Source: Heterobilharzia americana (taxonomy: Eukaryota > Platyhelminthes > Trematoda > Strigeidida > Schistosomatidae). From it: a stretch of DNA of 64,000 nucleotides. The notes under the pieces were generated by a model. That model had not been told where the DNA came from, did not search any database, and saw only the letters and a program-made list of their open reading frames with translations. The position numbers and the translations under genes are program-made. The DNA lies in contig OX104134.1 of the NCBI GenBank assembly GCA_944470555.2, forward strand, positions 113,516,701-113,580,700. The letters are read 5' to 3'. This document shows positions 38,501 through 44,284 of the stretch, piece after piece. The first letter of the stretch is position 1. Every line of letters begins with the position of its first letter.

Positions 38501-41500
38501 ATAACAAGTGATGAGATAAGAGGCATGTGCTGTCAGAGAATTCTAAAACGGCGATAATTTAGCTGAAACATACTAAATAGGTCGACGAATAAGGAATGAA
38601 TTGATATTAAACAGTGAAATATAGGTCAAATGTTATCAATGAAGTGAAATTGGTGATAATGATGATAATAAAAGAGAAGTATACCAAAGTGAAGTGAAAT
38701 GAAATTGACAAAATCAACAAAATGAATTGTTAAGGCCAGGGTAGAGAAAGTGGTTTCACAAAACATTTTTGAATGCAAAGTTTCGGTTTTTATTCATGCA
38801 TAGCTAATGCTTCAACTGTGCATAAGTGGTGGAAACGTAAACCTTTGGGGTAGTTCAATTTAACTTTGTAAATTACTTTAAAGGATGAATCTTGAGGTGC
38901 TGAATGACCTAATTCGACAGTGTTCACATATGGATGAAGTTGTTTCCCTTTTGTTCGCCTTTGGTAAGCCGAACCGTGTAATGTTCAGCTACACGTTTTC
39001 GAAGGGCCCGCTGAAACGTCGAATATAGTCATCTCCACAGGAGCATGTGAACTTGTAAATACACATAGATGTGGACATAAGTGGAAGCCTATCCTTCACG
39101 CATTGACTGATCAGACGGCGGCTGAAGAATATCAGTCTCAGTTTAGCAGCCTAGAAGTTACTATTGATACACGTTGACAGGTGATTTTCCAAGAACTACG
39201 GGTGTAGTGTCTCCTTTGACTTCGAGATTCATGGTTAAGATTTTCTTACGGACTGTAATGGGATGGGGAGTGGTTGGTTGCTTCAGATTCTTATCAATAA
39301 ATCTTATAGGGTATCCGTTATTGGAAAGTATTGTTCTAAGAGTTTCGATTAATGTCTCCACCTTGTCTTCTGACTATATTCTATAGATTCTGGAACATAT
39401 TTGCTAACCTGAAGGTGACATTTGACTCTGCCGACCGTGGGGTATTGTTGCAGTGTCTGACTGTGAAGGGAGTACAAAGAAAGCACAGAATGCTTATCAA
39501 AGATCTCTACTCGAACTCACACAGCCGTGTAACGGCCTATGGAGAGTTGTCATCAGAAGTGATGACAACTCGTGATGTTAACCAGGAATGCCCACTGATG
39601 TCCTTCCTTCCTAGTTAATTCAGTTGTAGATGTACCACGAAAACATAACCTTAGGTACACCTAACCTCACAGGGATTCATTTGCTACCTGCAAGTCATCC
39701 GGTTGATTTGAAGTATGCAGACGATATCATTCTGCTAGGTGAACACGCTGACAAAATGCAGGAGCTTATGGGCGCGGTGAACAGAAATTTGAATAGGTTT
39801 GACATGTGTTTCGTACCTGTCAAATGTAAGATGATGCTGCAGGACTGGTGTATTGCAAGTACTTTCAGTTTACTGATAGAGAGTTCTGGGTGACCAAGCC
39901 AAGACCTAGCACCAGTCAGCATAGTTTCTGACTGTTGGTCTGAGTCGTGTAATGAGATGTAAACTGCCTGGTTCGGATACTCGAGGGAAAAGGAATTAGT
40001 GATTGAGGACTCTTGGTGACATGGCTGAAAATCGGTCACAATGGCATAGATGTATTCCCTCTCTGACATCTTGAATATTCACACTAATTAATATCTTCAG
40101 AGTGTTTCTTACCTGTGAAATATACCCGTGAGGATATGAAAAAGGAACAGGTACTTCAGCAAAGCCTCCTTTTTAGGCGATTTCATTTTCAAAGCTCTAG
40201 AGTCGCAAATCTATTTATTTTTCTGATAGTTAAGAGTGTCAATAAATCAGCTATCATTAATATCAAAACCCAAAAACTGATGAGTAGTGAATATTATTCC
40301 AAATAAGTTTGGACAAGAAATTCAGTTACGTGATGACCTAGTTGGAAGCTGAATTGTGATCAGGCAGTGCATAGCAACAGGAATGAGTAGCAAATTACTT
40401 AAGAAGTGAACGGTGTCAAAACAGAAAAATGAAAAGAAAAGGATGAAGTGGAGGAGAACTCAAAGACTAATAACTGAGACTATGAAAGGAGAAGGGGTTG
40501 AACAATCTTCTTTTGCGTGCACGGTTCAGGTGTCTCCATATGGATGGCAGGAGCTTCTACGATATAGAGAACACGAAGACATAGAGCCTTTGGAAGGTTT
40601 CTTTTTACTCAATAGATGACTTTGAACGAAGAAGTTCTTCTGATAGCGTGATCCGTGTTCACGATGTGTTGAAAATATAGTGCTTCCCATCACTCCATTG
40701 TTCCCTCTTTGTAACCACGCGGGATAGGGCTCTTCAACTCTTTTGGATAACAGTCGCATGGAACGGCCTATATACGTGGCTCCACAAGACCAGGTGAATT
40801 GACATATGTACATAGAAGTGGTCAGATGTGAAAGTTTCTCCTTTGAGTTGTTAGAAATTGTTAGGTGACGAGAGAATACTAGTCTCAGCTTTGATGCAAA
40901 GAATGTTCTCCTTAGGTACCCTCCTTTTTGGAGTCTCAGTGGCAGAATCATCTTTCTGGCATGGTGGTCGATGATGCGTGATGGGAATCCGTTTTCAATC
41001 ACGGTATTCTTTAGAATTGAAATTCACTCTTCTAACACATCCGGGACTACAGATTCGTCTGGTGCGAGTGCAAGAAATATGATCAAGTTACGCTTACGAT
41101 TCATAGGGACTCAGGTAATAAAGTTCGTCAGTTGACCATTCCACATTAGTTTTGTGTGAGTTGGTCTACTTAACATTCCTTTAGCTGTTCTTGTCAGCTC
41201 TACATCAAGAAAGTGAGTTTTCGATCGGTTTTCGACCTCAGGGATAAATCTACTTGCTGAATGGCAGTTAATGGAATATTTGTAGAACATGATTCAAATC
41301 ATATTGATGATCACATATAATAAGAGTATCGTCCATGTACATTTTATACAGTTGAAAACCCCAAGTCATTGAGTTCCATGGTCCTTTATTCAAAGTGGCC
41401 ATAAAGCGGTCTGCTAGTAGTGGACCTAGTGGGATCCCATGAAGATATCATCTTTCTGCACCTGTGCACGAGATTCTACGTTGATTTTGTCAGTTAGTCA

Positions 41501-43426
41501 CTCATGTTGTGAAGCGACAAATAAAATCAGACTTCTATTTCATTTTTTAGTGTTCAACTATGACATTTTTACTGTTTTAATCATAGTACTGTATTGATGA
41601 TATTCCTTAAGTTTTATCATTTATCATTTGTCGGTTGAGTATAAACGAAAATGTTTTGATTCTGTTCTACGAAGCTGCATCATAAAAAATTAGGGATTCC
41701 AGCTTTGATTAGTCAAATGTACACGTCAAAGTTGTCCCACTGGTGAGGTTGTGACGATCAGGCAATATCACGTATTTCACATGAGAGGTATGACTCATAA
41801 CCTAGTTCCAAAGCCGTATACAGCTAATGAATCGCATTAATTCCTACTTTTTTCTGCGAATGAATCTGGTTATGAGATAAAAACTGTTAAAAATCATCAT
41901 GTGGCAATATCCATAAAAGCTTAGTTATGGTGTTTATTTTAGGAATATAGGTGTAAAACTTGGGCACTGTGGTAGAAATTAATTACATATTAGATTTGTT
42001 TTGTTTGATTTATAACTCCCAGTGATACAGTATTATTACTTGATGACGTCATCAAGCGAATAATACTAGATCACTGTGTTATAAATCAAATAAACAAACC
42101 TAATATGGAATTTATTCTAGGAATTCCCCGTGAAGCAGTTTGCTGATAAGAGTTACACCGAATAGATTTCAGTAAGTTTATATCCTTTGTCTTATTAGAA
42201 ATCAACTGCGTTTTAAATATTCAAGTGAAAATTAGTTGTCTGAAGTAATTTTTCCGGCTCCAATGTGGTCACACGACAGTCATTTTTCCATTGACAGAAC
42301 TAGAGTGCATGAATTTATGTGTAGTAGAGTTGAAAGGCTTTTCTTTTTCCGTTAAAACCCTAATTTCTACTACTGTAAGACAGGATGTGTGAATTGAGAT
42401 TTGTTTCTTTAAGCAGTAGATGATTTTAAAGAAGGATGTTGTCAACCTGCTTGTCTCGCGCATCTATTTTTATGAATTTTGCTTTGAACTAAATCTTCAT
42501 TTTGTGGAATAAAAATATTGTGCTGATGCACAAAACGAAATGGTTCACTTAGTAATATATATCCTTTCCAGCTAGCTGTACGGTTCATAGTCATTCGCTC
42601 TTGATCATTAATTTCAGGTTGGTATTCATCATGGACTGAGGTCAGGTGGAGAAACTTTGAAAACCTGGGAGTACTGGATAGCTATTTCATTCTAGTATGG
42701 GACTCCTCAACGACGGAAACCAATAACCCCACCGTGGATCGAAAGTGGAACCTTCAGGTTCCGTGGTCAGCACGTTACCATTGAACCAGTGATTCGGAAT
42801 CCAGTCGTCCATATTTCCTACTTCTGTCAGGTCATTAATTAAGTTGCGAATCCACAAGTAGTTACAATTTAATACTATTATTTATGAAAATGTTTTAATC
42901 TTATTGTGCGTCACTAATGCATATTTAAAATATTTTGCTAATGTTGGATATCCCTTTTTTTATTCAGCACATACCATCCGAACTCAATCCATCTAGTACA
43001 ACCGGACAGGTAAATAAATCTAATGACAATAATTATCCAAGGGGATTGGATAGTGTTTTACAAGATCTGGTTAAAGTTTGTACGCATCTTACACTATTAG
43101 CCCTTGGTGGGTCTAGTGCGTATGTGCATATTTTAACTTTGCTGGTAATATGTCGTCAGAGAAATCAAAATAGTTGTAATAAGAGTGAGTATAAGCATAA
43201 TCCCTTACAGCTACTTGTTCAAAAGGAATGTTGCCAGTTGGATGGTGTGTGTCCGTTGACTGTTCCAGCTACTATCTCTTCTTGGTATAGCACTATGATG
43301 TCTGAATCAGTATCATCTCGAATGAGGGTAGCGGAATGTTGCCTTTGTACTGCATTAGGTCAGCGTCGATGGCATTTCTTAACAAATTCAGAATTTACTA
43401 ACCAGCTAAGCAGTTACTTATTATAA
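14335..43426 (+). CDS. F-box protein, FBXO33-like (six coding exons, 755 residues)
   Basis: Coding exons are 14335-14531, 21605-21980, 23785-24138, 26327-26692, 31340-31855 and 42968-43426. All have AG/GT borders, phases agree throughout, and the sum is 2268 bases with one terminal stop. Residues 1-45 are an F-box (LPNSILENIFIYLDW, RAARVCRKW) that would bind Skp1 in an SCF ubiquitin ligase. The rest has FBXO33-like blocks in FBXO33 order: a helical segment after the F-box, VRQLKELRRLRLVDLF, LFPKIIRLTLSPTQL, WRPILTNMWRAALVLRPHLK, CTHLTLLALGG and a C-terminal LGQRRWHFL. Human FBXO33 is shorter (about 555 residues); the extra length is in acidic, Ser-rich linkers (near residues 120-130 and 455-480). 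In mammals FBXO33 targets YB-1. The substrate here is unknown. FBXO33 identity is from remembered family sequence, not a search. Confidence 0.75.
14532..15974. other. Intron 1 of the F-box gene, first part: nothing recognised
   Basis: AT-rich sequence between exon 1 and the RTE relic at 15975. I see no repeat or domain; short open frames on the minus strand (15325-15613) are featureless. Confidence 0.35.
15975..16925 (+). mobile_element. Old RTE-clade LINE copy (left part), internally deleted
   Basis: Bases 15975-16250 align with the RT N-terminal region of the SR2-like element at 19080-19400. The sequence then jumps near 16300 to the C-terminal tail (TGTTTGACAACAGGTGCCTTC; the GAGGTGGCTTGGACATGTACT and GACGTGGCACCAATCC words near 16525-16650) and into a 3' UTR. 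It is split in that UTR by the younger SR2-like element at 16926-20846 and resumes at 20847-20930. Many stops make it a fossil. Confidence 0.7.
16914..16925 (+). repeat. Target-site duplication, left copy
   Basis: ACTGTGAAGTGT, identical to 20847-20858. It is derived from the 3' UTR of the older RTE host element. Confidence 0.85.
16935..17050 (+). promoter_or_regulatory. Conserved 5' UTR block of the SR2-like family
   Basis: The block beginning ACCTTGACGTGGTGGTCGGG and running through the AGGTCCTACCATACCAGAAAGG word recurs at 27872-27975, 33351-33450 and 46656-46765. A very diverged match lies at 45390-45490. It marks the element 5' end. As RTE elements lack an upstream promoter, an internal promoter or a self-cleaving 5' RNA is expected in this position. 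Which of the two it is cannot be read directly. Confidence 0.5.
17641..20653 (+). pseudogene. SR2-like ORF: AP-type endonuclease and reverse transcriptase, three frameshifts
   Basis: The endonuclease begins at LHIGAFNVRTLRQIGQQAS, then CVCETRIQDPS, FVISAYAPTDC and, after the first break, IDHIAISHRWRGS and LDSDHALVRAR. RT follows: GRAAGPDGLPAEVYK, IIPVFKKGEKSSCDNHRGIS, GFRPGRGCIDQIFTLRQ, FLDLKAAFDSVDR, SSGVRQGCPLSPFLFN and the active site YADDIVLL (19818-19841). A C-terminal tail ends at 20653. Breaks: near 18157 a short deletion removes the GDFNA endonuclease motif; near 19580; and near 20045 (a missing base in CAACCCGGTGG). The RT core is otherwise intact. Confidence 0.88.
20847..20858 (+). 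repeat. Target-site duplication, right copy
   Basis: ACTGTGAAGTGT directly after the (TGA)n end of the SR2-like element, identical to the left copy. The sequence after it (CTGGGAACTTGAACCGATGC) continues the older RTE 3' UTR. Confidence 0.85.
20847..20930 (+). mobile_element. Old RTE copy, right remainder of its 3' UTR
   Basis: After the target-site duplication the sequence continues as the RTE 3' UTR (ACTTGAACCGATGCAC, TTTCTACGTTGGTTTTGT), matching the trailer of the copies at 53783-53870 and, inverted, near 44290-44350. Confidence 0.65.
21066..21160 (+). mobile_element. Short RTE reverse-transcriptase scrap
   Basis: About 95 bases align with the segment right after the YADD motif in the SR2-like RT (GCTGACAAGATGCAG through CCCAAATG, 19850-19930). 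It is full of changes. It sits in intron 1, about 450 bases before exon 2. Confidence 0.45.
21605..21980 (+). CDS. F-box gene exon 2
   Basis: The acceptor TTTGATTTACAG ends at 21604 and the donor GTAAGA starts at 21981. One base completes codon 66, followed by 125 codons. The N-terminal half (CHIRSYRFLKSDDLFLLNRT) looks helical and aligns in place with the segment after the F-box in FBXO33. An acidic patch (DLDDDEYCD) and a Ser/Asp tail ending at the splice site follow. Confidence 0.8.
22343..23060 (-). mobile_element. LINE (CFDP2/endonuclease-RT type) 3' end with inverted 5' piece
   Basis: On the minus strand, 22860 down to 22363 encodes the RT C-terminal tail (VLLYGSETWRVTKGI, CRRKWRWIGHALRRPTEDIT, GRPRVTWRRSCEQEM) and ends in a TTA/TAA-rich tail near 22343-22362. 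From about 22870 to 23060 the plus strand instead carries the 5' UTR start of the same family (CTAGCCGGTCCTA, GGTTGGGCATAGGGCTAGC), also seen at 57180-57365 in the other orientation. The two pieces meet at a GCCTGG word. It lies in intron 2 and ORF2 is otherwise missing. Confidence 0.75.
23061..23784. other. Remainder of intron 2: nothing recognised
   Basis: AT-rich intron sequence up to the exon 3 acceptor with no repeat or domain that I can identify. Confidence 0.35.
23785..24138 (+). CDS. F-box gene exon 3
   Basis: The acceptor TTATTTTTAG ends at 23784 and the donor GTAAGT starts at 24139. It has 118 codons, phase 0 at both ends. It contains a Ser/Tyr/His-rich linker and then the leucine-rich VRQLKELRRLRLVDLF block typical of the repeat-like substrate domain. 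A second possible donor (GTGTAA, two bases upstream) would break the frame. Confidence 0.8.
24139..26326. other. Intron 3 of the F-box gene
   Basis: There is no retroelement protein here, unlike the other large introns. A segment near 25660-25760 has tRNA-like words (TTCTTGAAGTCGAGCCCAGG), but A and B boxes cannot both be placed. The rest is featureless AT-rich sequence. Confidence 0.35.
26327..26692 (+). CDS. F-box gene exon 4
   Basis: A long T run and GTTCAG acceptor end at 26326 and the donor GTTAGT starts at 26693. It has 122 codons, phase 0 at both ends. Leucine-rich segments (CLTDLNLVHFHKLS, LFPKIIRLTLSPTQL, TPLAELVLIQ) suggest degenerate leucine-rich repeats, with an acidic insert between the first two. 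Confidence 0.8.
26693..27871. other. Intron 4 of the F-box gene, first part: nothing recognised
   Basis: AT-rich sequence with no protein domain. No repeat shared with other parts of the window was noticed. Confidence 0.35.
27872..29858 (+). mobile_element. Internally deleted SR2-like RTE LINE
   Basis: The copy has both natural ends: the 5' UTR block (ACCTTGATGCGGTGG) at 27872 and a 3' UTR with GCCTGGTCCTATGCTGATAT and a TGA-rich end at about 29858. Between them the endonuclease N-terminal part (to GDFNEQVG, about 28918) is joined directly to the region after the RT YADD motif (AAATGCAAACTGTTGCTCCA). About 1.75 kb is lost relative to the copy at 16926. It retains the GDFN motif that the larger copy has lost. 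Several stops make it non-coding. Confidence 0.8.
29859..31339. other. Remainder of intron 4
   Basis: Apart from the inverted repeat at 30320-30662 I recognise nothing. A tRNA-like pair of words (TTAGCGCCTTGAGCCACTG and TGTCGAATCCC, 30080-30110) may be an old SINE head, too short to call. Confidence 0.35.
30320..30662. repeat. Inverted repeat with 145-150 base arms that read as related peptides
   Basis: The left arm (about 30320-30469, minus) and right arm (about 30519-30662, plus) are inverted copies separated by about 50 bases. Read outward from the spacer, both are open and give similar peptides sharing SKK, VTE, V, RYPH, CCY, FHLDIN, SRI and FTT. I do not recognise the family. It could be the end of an unknown foldback element or a duplicated fragment of a mobile-element ORF. 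Confidence 0.5.
31340..31855 (+). CDS. F-box gene exon 5
   Basis: The acceptor CATTTTTTAG ends at 31339 and the donor GTATGA starts at 31856. It has 172 codons, phase 0. It opens with TDLTVFTIP, then an acidic Ser/Asp-rich stretch (SYDSDDLGVGFNEDHAF). The block FGWRPILTNMWRAALVLRPHLK follows, then LTCARWRSSSSEDK and a repeat-like end (SYLQSLTSLIIVLE). Confidence 0.8.
31856..32929. other. Intron 5 of the F-box gene, first part
   Basis: There is no clear element. An A-box-like word (GTGTTAGTGGTTAGATGCT, near 32098) has no B box partner, and an AGGACGAAAT word at 32277-32286 lacks the rest of a hammerhead core. Confidence 0.3.
32930..33080 (-). mobile_element. Diverged RTE C-terminal scrap
   Basis: On the minus strand the words TTAGGTTGGAAAAAG, GTGGCC and GCTGAAACATGGCATCAGTC follow the order of the RTE tail (GGCTGGAAAAAGGC, GTGGCCAGACTAAAACATGG). 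Divergence is high. Confidence 0.4.
33160..33350 (+). mobile_element. RTE scrap from the endonuclease-RT linker
   Basis: GGAAACAGGTGGTAGTGAAG and GACACTTATCTGAACATGACAG match the linker region of the copies at 37490-37640 and 50050-50210. It ends where the next SR2-like 5' UTR begins (33351), which suggests that element inserted into this one. Confidence 0.55.
33481..36345 (-). mobile_element. LINE (CFDP2/endonuclease-RT type) nested in RTE fossil A
   Basis: Read on the minus strand from 36345: endonuclease fragments (MNAKLGLDNTGRELIMGRDA, CAFNYLVIGGVCTNKR, TENQIDFISISRK), a Lys/Glu-rich linker (35141-35801), RT start (NTIKLLKSRKAAGPGGIPPE), RT middle (GVRQGC, then LDFAYDDLCLM near 34320-34350) and the C-terminal tail ending at about 33485 (CCCTTGGGTTCCTAGTGGAA). 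The 5' UTR and first part of the endonuclease are missing. The RT active site reads FAYDDL, with an extra Tyr where relatives have FADDL. Frames are broken at several points. Confidence 0.8.
36365..39275 (+). repeat. Direct repeat copy A (2.9 kb, near-identical to 47046-49957)
   Basis: This block covers the RTE endonuclease, linker and RT start plus most of the nested Penelope-like fragment. Read against the second copy at a constant offset of 10681-10682, I saw only about seven differences, including one single-base indel near 38649. Beyond both ends the two loci differ strongly. Confidence 0.9.
38498..39395 (-). mobile_element. Penelope-like element 3' fragment nested in RTE fossil A
   Basis: On the minus strand: a linker with ILSNNGYPIRFIDKNL (the NGYP region after the Penelope RT), then TCSCGDDYIRR, the GIY-YIG endonuclease block, and a following ALRKRVAEH word in a shifted frame. 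The RT itself is absent, as in a 5'-truncated insertion. CATAT occurs on both sides (38493-38497 and 39396-39400), and the inverted RTE copy near 45100 shows the uninterrupted site, so this is a true insertion. Confidence 0.78.
39396..40107 (+). repeat. Inverted repeat arm, near-identical to 44394-45100 (minus)
   Basis: RTE RT middle, tail and start of 3' UTR. The inverted partner shows only one or two differences over about 700 bases, for example one base lost in AAATTTGAATAGG. The homology continues less perfectly (about 90-93 percent by eye) to the left of the Penelope insertion at 38341-38497. Confidence 0.8.
40526..41480 (-). pseudogene. Penelope-like element: RT and GIY-YIG endonuclease, decayed
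   Basis: Read on the minus strand from 41470: DDIFMGSPLGPLLADRFMATLN (the Penelope RT block, split here as MGSPLGPLLAD then RFMATLN), the active site YMDDTLIICDH near 41320, LDVELTRTAKGM, PTHTKLMWNGQL, ENGFPSRIIDHHARKM, then the GIY-YIG block CGATYIGRSMRLLSKRVEE at about 40740-40810 and a short tail. Penelope-like elements pair such an RT with a GIY-YIG nuclease. Stops separate the RT from the later frame, which stays open for 158 codons (40526-41002). The N-terminus is missing. Confidence 0.85.
41481..41941. other. No gene; possible RTE trailer word
   Basis: ATTCTACGTTGATTTTGTCAG at about 41473-41493 resembles the RTE 3' UTR trailer, which would make it the far end of fossil A interrupted by the Penelope copy. 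The rest is unrecognised. Confidence 0.3.
41942..42106. repeat. Palindromic (foldback) element, copy 1
   Basis: Arms 41987-42048 and 42049-42106 are inverted copies of about 60 bases with no spacer, meeting at GATGACGTCATC. The left flank adds ACTTGGGCACTGTGGTAGAA. A second copy is at 57793-57932 in the opposite orientation with a shortened inner arm, and a scrap lies at 13741. No coding capacity. It behaves like a non-autonomous foldback or MITE element; no terminal duplication is obvious. Confidence 0.65.
42620..42830 (-). mobile_element. tRNA-headed SINE with decayed hammerhead core (Sm-alpha-like), copy 1
   Basis: Read on the minus strand: an A-box-like stretch (GGTTCAATGGTAACGTG), a B-box-like word (CTTTCGATCCACGG), then TTGAGGA, a GTCCC stem II strand and GAAA, followed by TAGCTATC and CAGTAC. 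This is the hammerhead order CUGANGA, stem II, GAAA, stem III, UC. The first core base is T rather than C, and stems I and II are damaged, so self-cleavage is unlikely. It lies about 150 bases before exon 6, antisense to the F-box gene. Confidence 0.6.
42968..43426 (+). CDS. F-box gene exon 6 (terminal exon)
   Basis: The acceptor TTTTTTTATTCAG ends at 42967. It has 152 codons and a stop (TAA) at 43424-43426. It carries LQDLVKVCTHLTLLALGG, corresponding to the late FBXO33 leucine-rich block, and a C-terminal CTALGQRRWHFLTNSEF resembling the conserved FBXO33 LGQPWH region. A poly(A) signal lies 352 bases past the stop. Confidence 0.8.
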   Translation, partial: HIPSELNPSSTTGQVNKSNDNNYPRGLDSVLQDLVKVCTHLTLLALGGSSAYVHILTLLVICRQRNQNSCNKSEYKHNPLQLLVQKECCQLDGVCPLTVPATISSWYSTMMSESVSSRMRVAECCLCTALGQRRWHFLTNSEFTNQLSSYLL

Positions 43427-44284
43427 TTTGTTTACTTATTTATTGAAGTTATGATTTTGTTAAGTATGGTTTCCTTTATTTCCCAACGTGCCTATTGTTT
43501 TGATCCACTTACTCATCTCCTGAATTTTGTTTTCGCTCATTCATTGTCTTTCAAACTTTATTTAACTTCTACTGTTGATCCATCTTTGACTGCAAAGGCC
43601 AATACATATGATTGAAACAACAATAACTGGTAATACTAATCTTTATTTTGCTTTGCCCGTTTCCTTTCTGCTTAGATAACAAGTGCCTATTTGCATTTAC
43701 TTACTTTTTACCTTGTGAAATGGTGCCTTTTGTTGGTTGTCTTAATTGCTACACCGACTTCAATTTATATATGATGAAATAAAATTTACTACAATATGTC
43801 GTTTTTTGAAATTGCATCAATTTTCGTGTATATCCTCACATACTCTCTCATATAAGTAAATTTATTTCCCATCAGTGACGATTACAGTGAAGGAAACTTT
43901 TTGAGTTGTTCACGCTTGGCTGAATGAATGGATCTGTTTCTTCATACTTGAAGTGTAATATTATAAAAGTCGAAATAATTTGTGATCACTCATCTCACTA
44001 TTTAATTGAATAACAGTGGAGCTCAAATAGTGAAGTAACGTTTAGCACTTTCTATAAAGGAAGCAAATCCTTCAATGAGGTACTGAAGTTACATTGACTG
44101 AAGTAGTTTGGATTATGTGCTTATCGTATGCAGATGTTACCCAACTTGGGTAGAATATTTTTGCTGAGAGAAATGTAGTATAAATTGAGTTTGACGTTTT
44201 TCAGAATATTTGTTTTCAGTGCACTAAGGTACTGACTATTATCTCGAATTGTGTTAAAAGTCTTTATGGTTCAGTAACGAGGAC
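43427..44284 (+). other. 3' UTR and downstream flank of the F-box gene
   Basis: After the stop at 43426 the sequence is AT-rich, with AATAAA at 43778-43783 as the best poly(A) signal. No repeat is recognised between there and the RTE trailer at about 44285. Confidence 0.45.
43778..43783 (+). terminator. Poly(A) signal of the F-box gene
   Basis: AATAAA 352 bases after the stop codon, followed by GT-rich sequence (TATGTCGTTTTTTG). It is the first canonical hexamer I found downstream of the stop. Confidence 0.5.

Larger units (their letters stand above)
33351..40107 (+). mobile_element. RTE fossil A, carrying two nested insertions
   Basis: Pieces of one RTE-type element in order: 5' UTR block 33351-33480; 5' UTR end and endonuclease-linker-RT start 36346-38497; RT middle and C-terminus with 3' UTR start 39396-40107. 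The gaps are filled by a minus-strand LINE (33481-36345) and a minus-strand Penelope-like fragment (38498-39395). Endonuclease words (CCATGAATGCATGCTGTATC region, ACTGACTGCAGTTCGGATGA) and the RT word GCAGACGATATCATTCTGCT are clear. Many stops show an old copy. It lies inside intron 5. Confidence 0.75.

Noticed and set aside
38520..38760. GATGATGATAATAA-type repeat as a CRISPR-like or tandem array
   Set aside because: It is a short AT-rich simple repeat in the 3' part of a Penelope-like fragment, with no unit-spacer structure.
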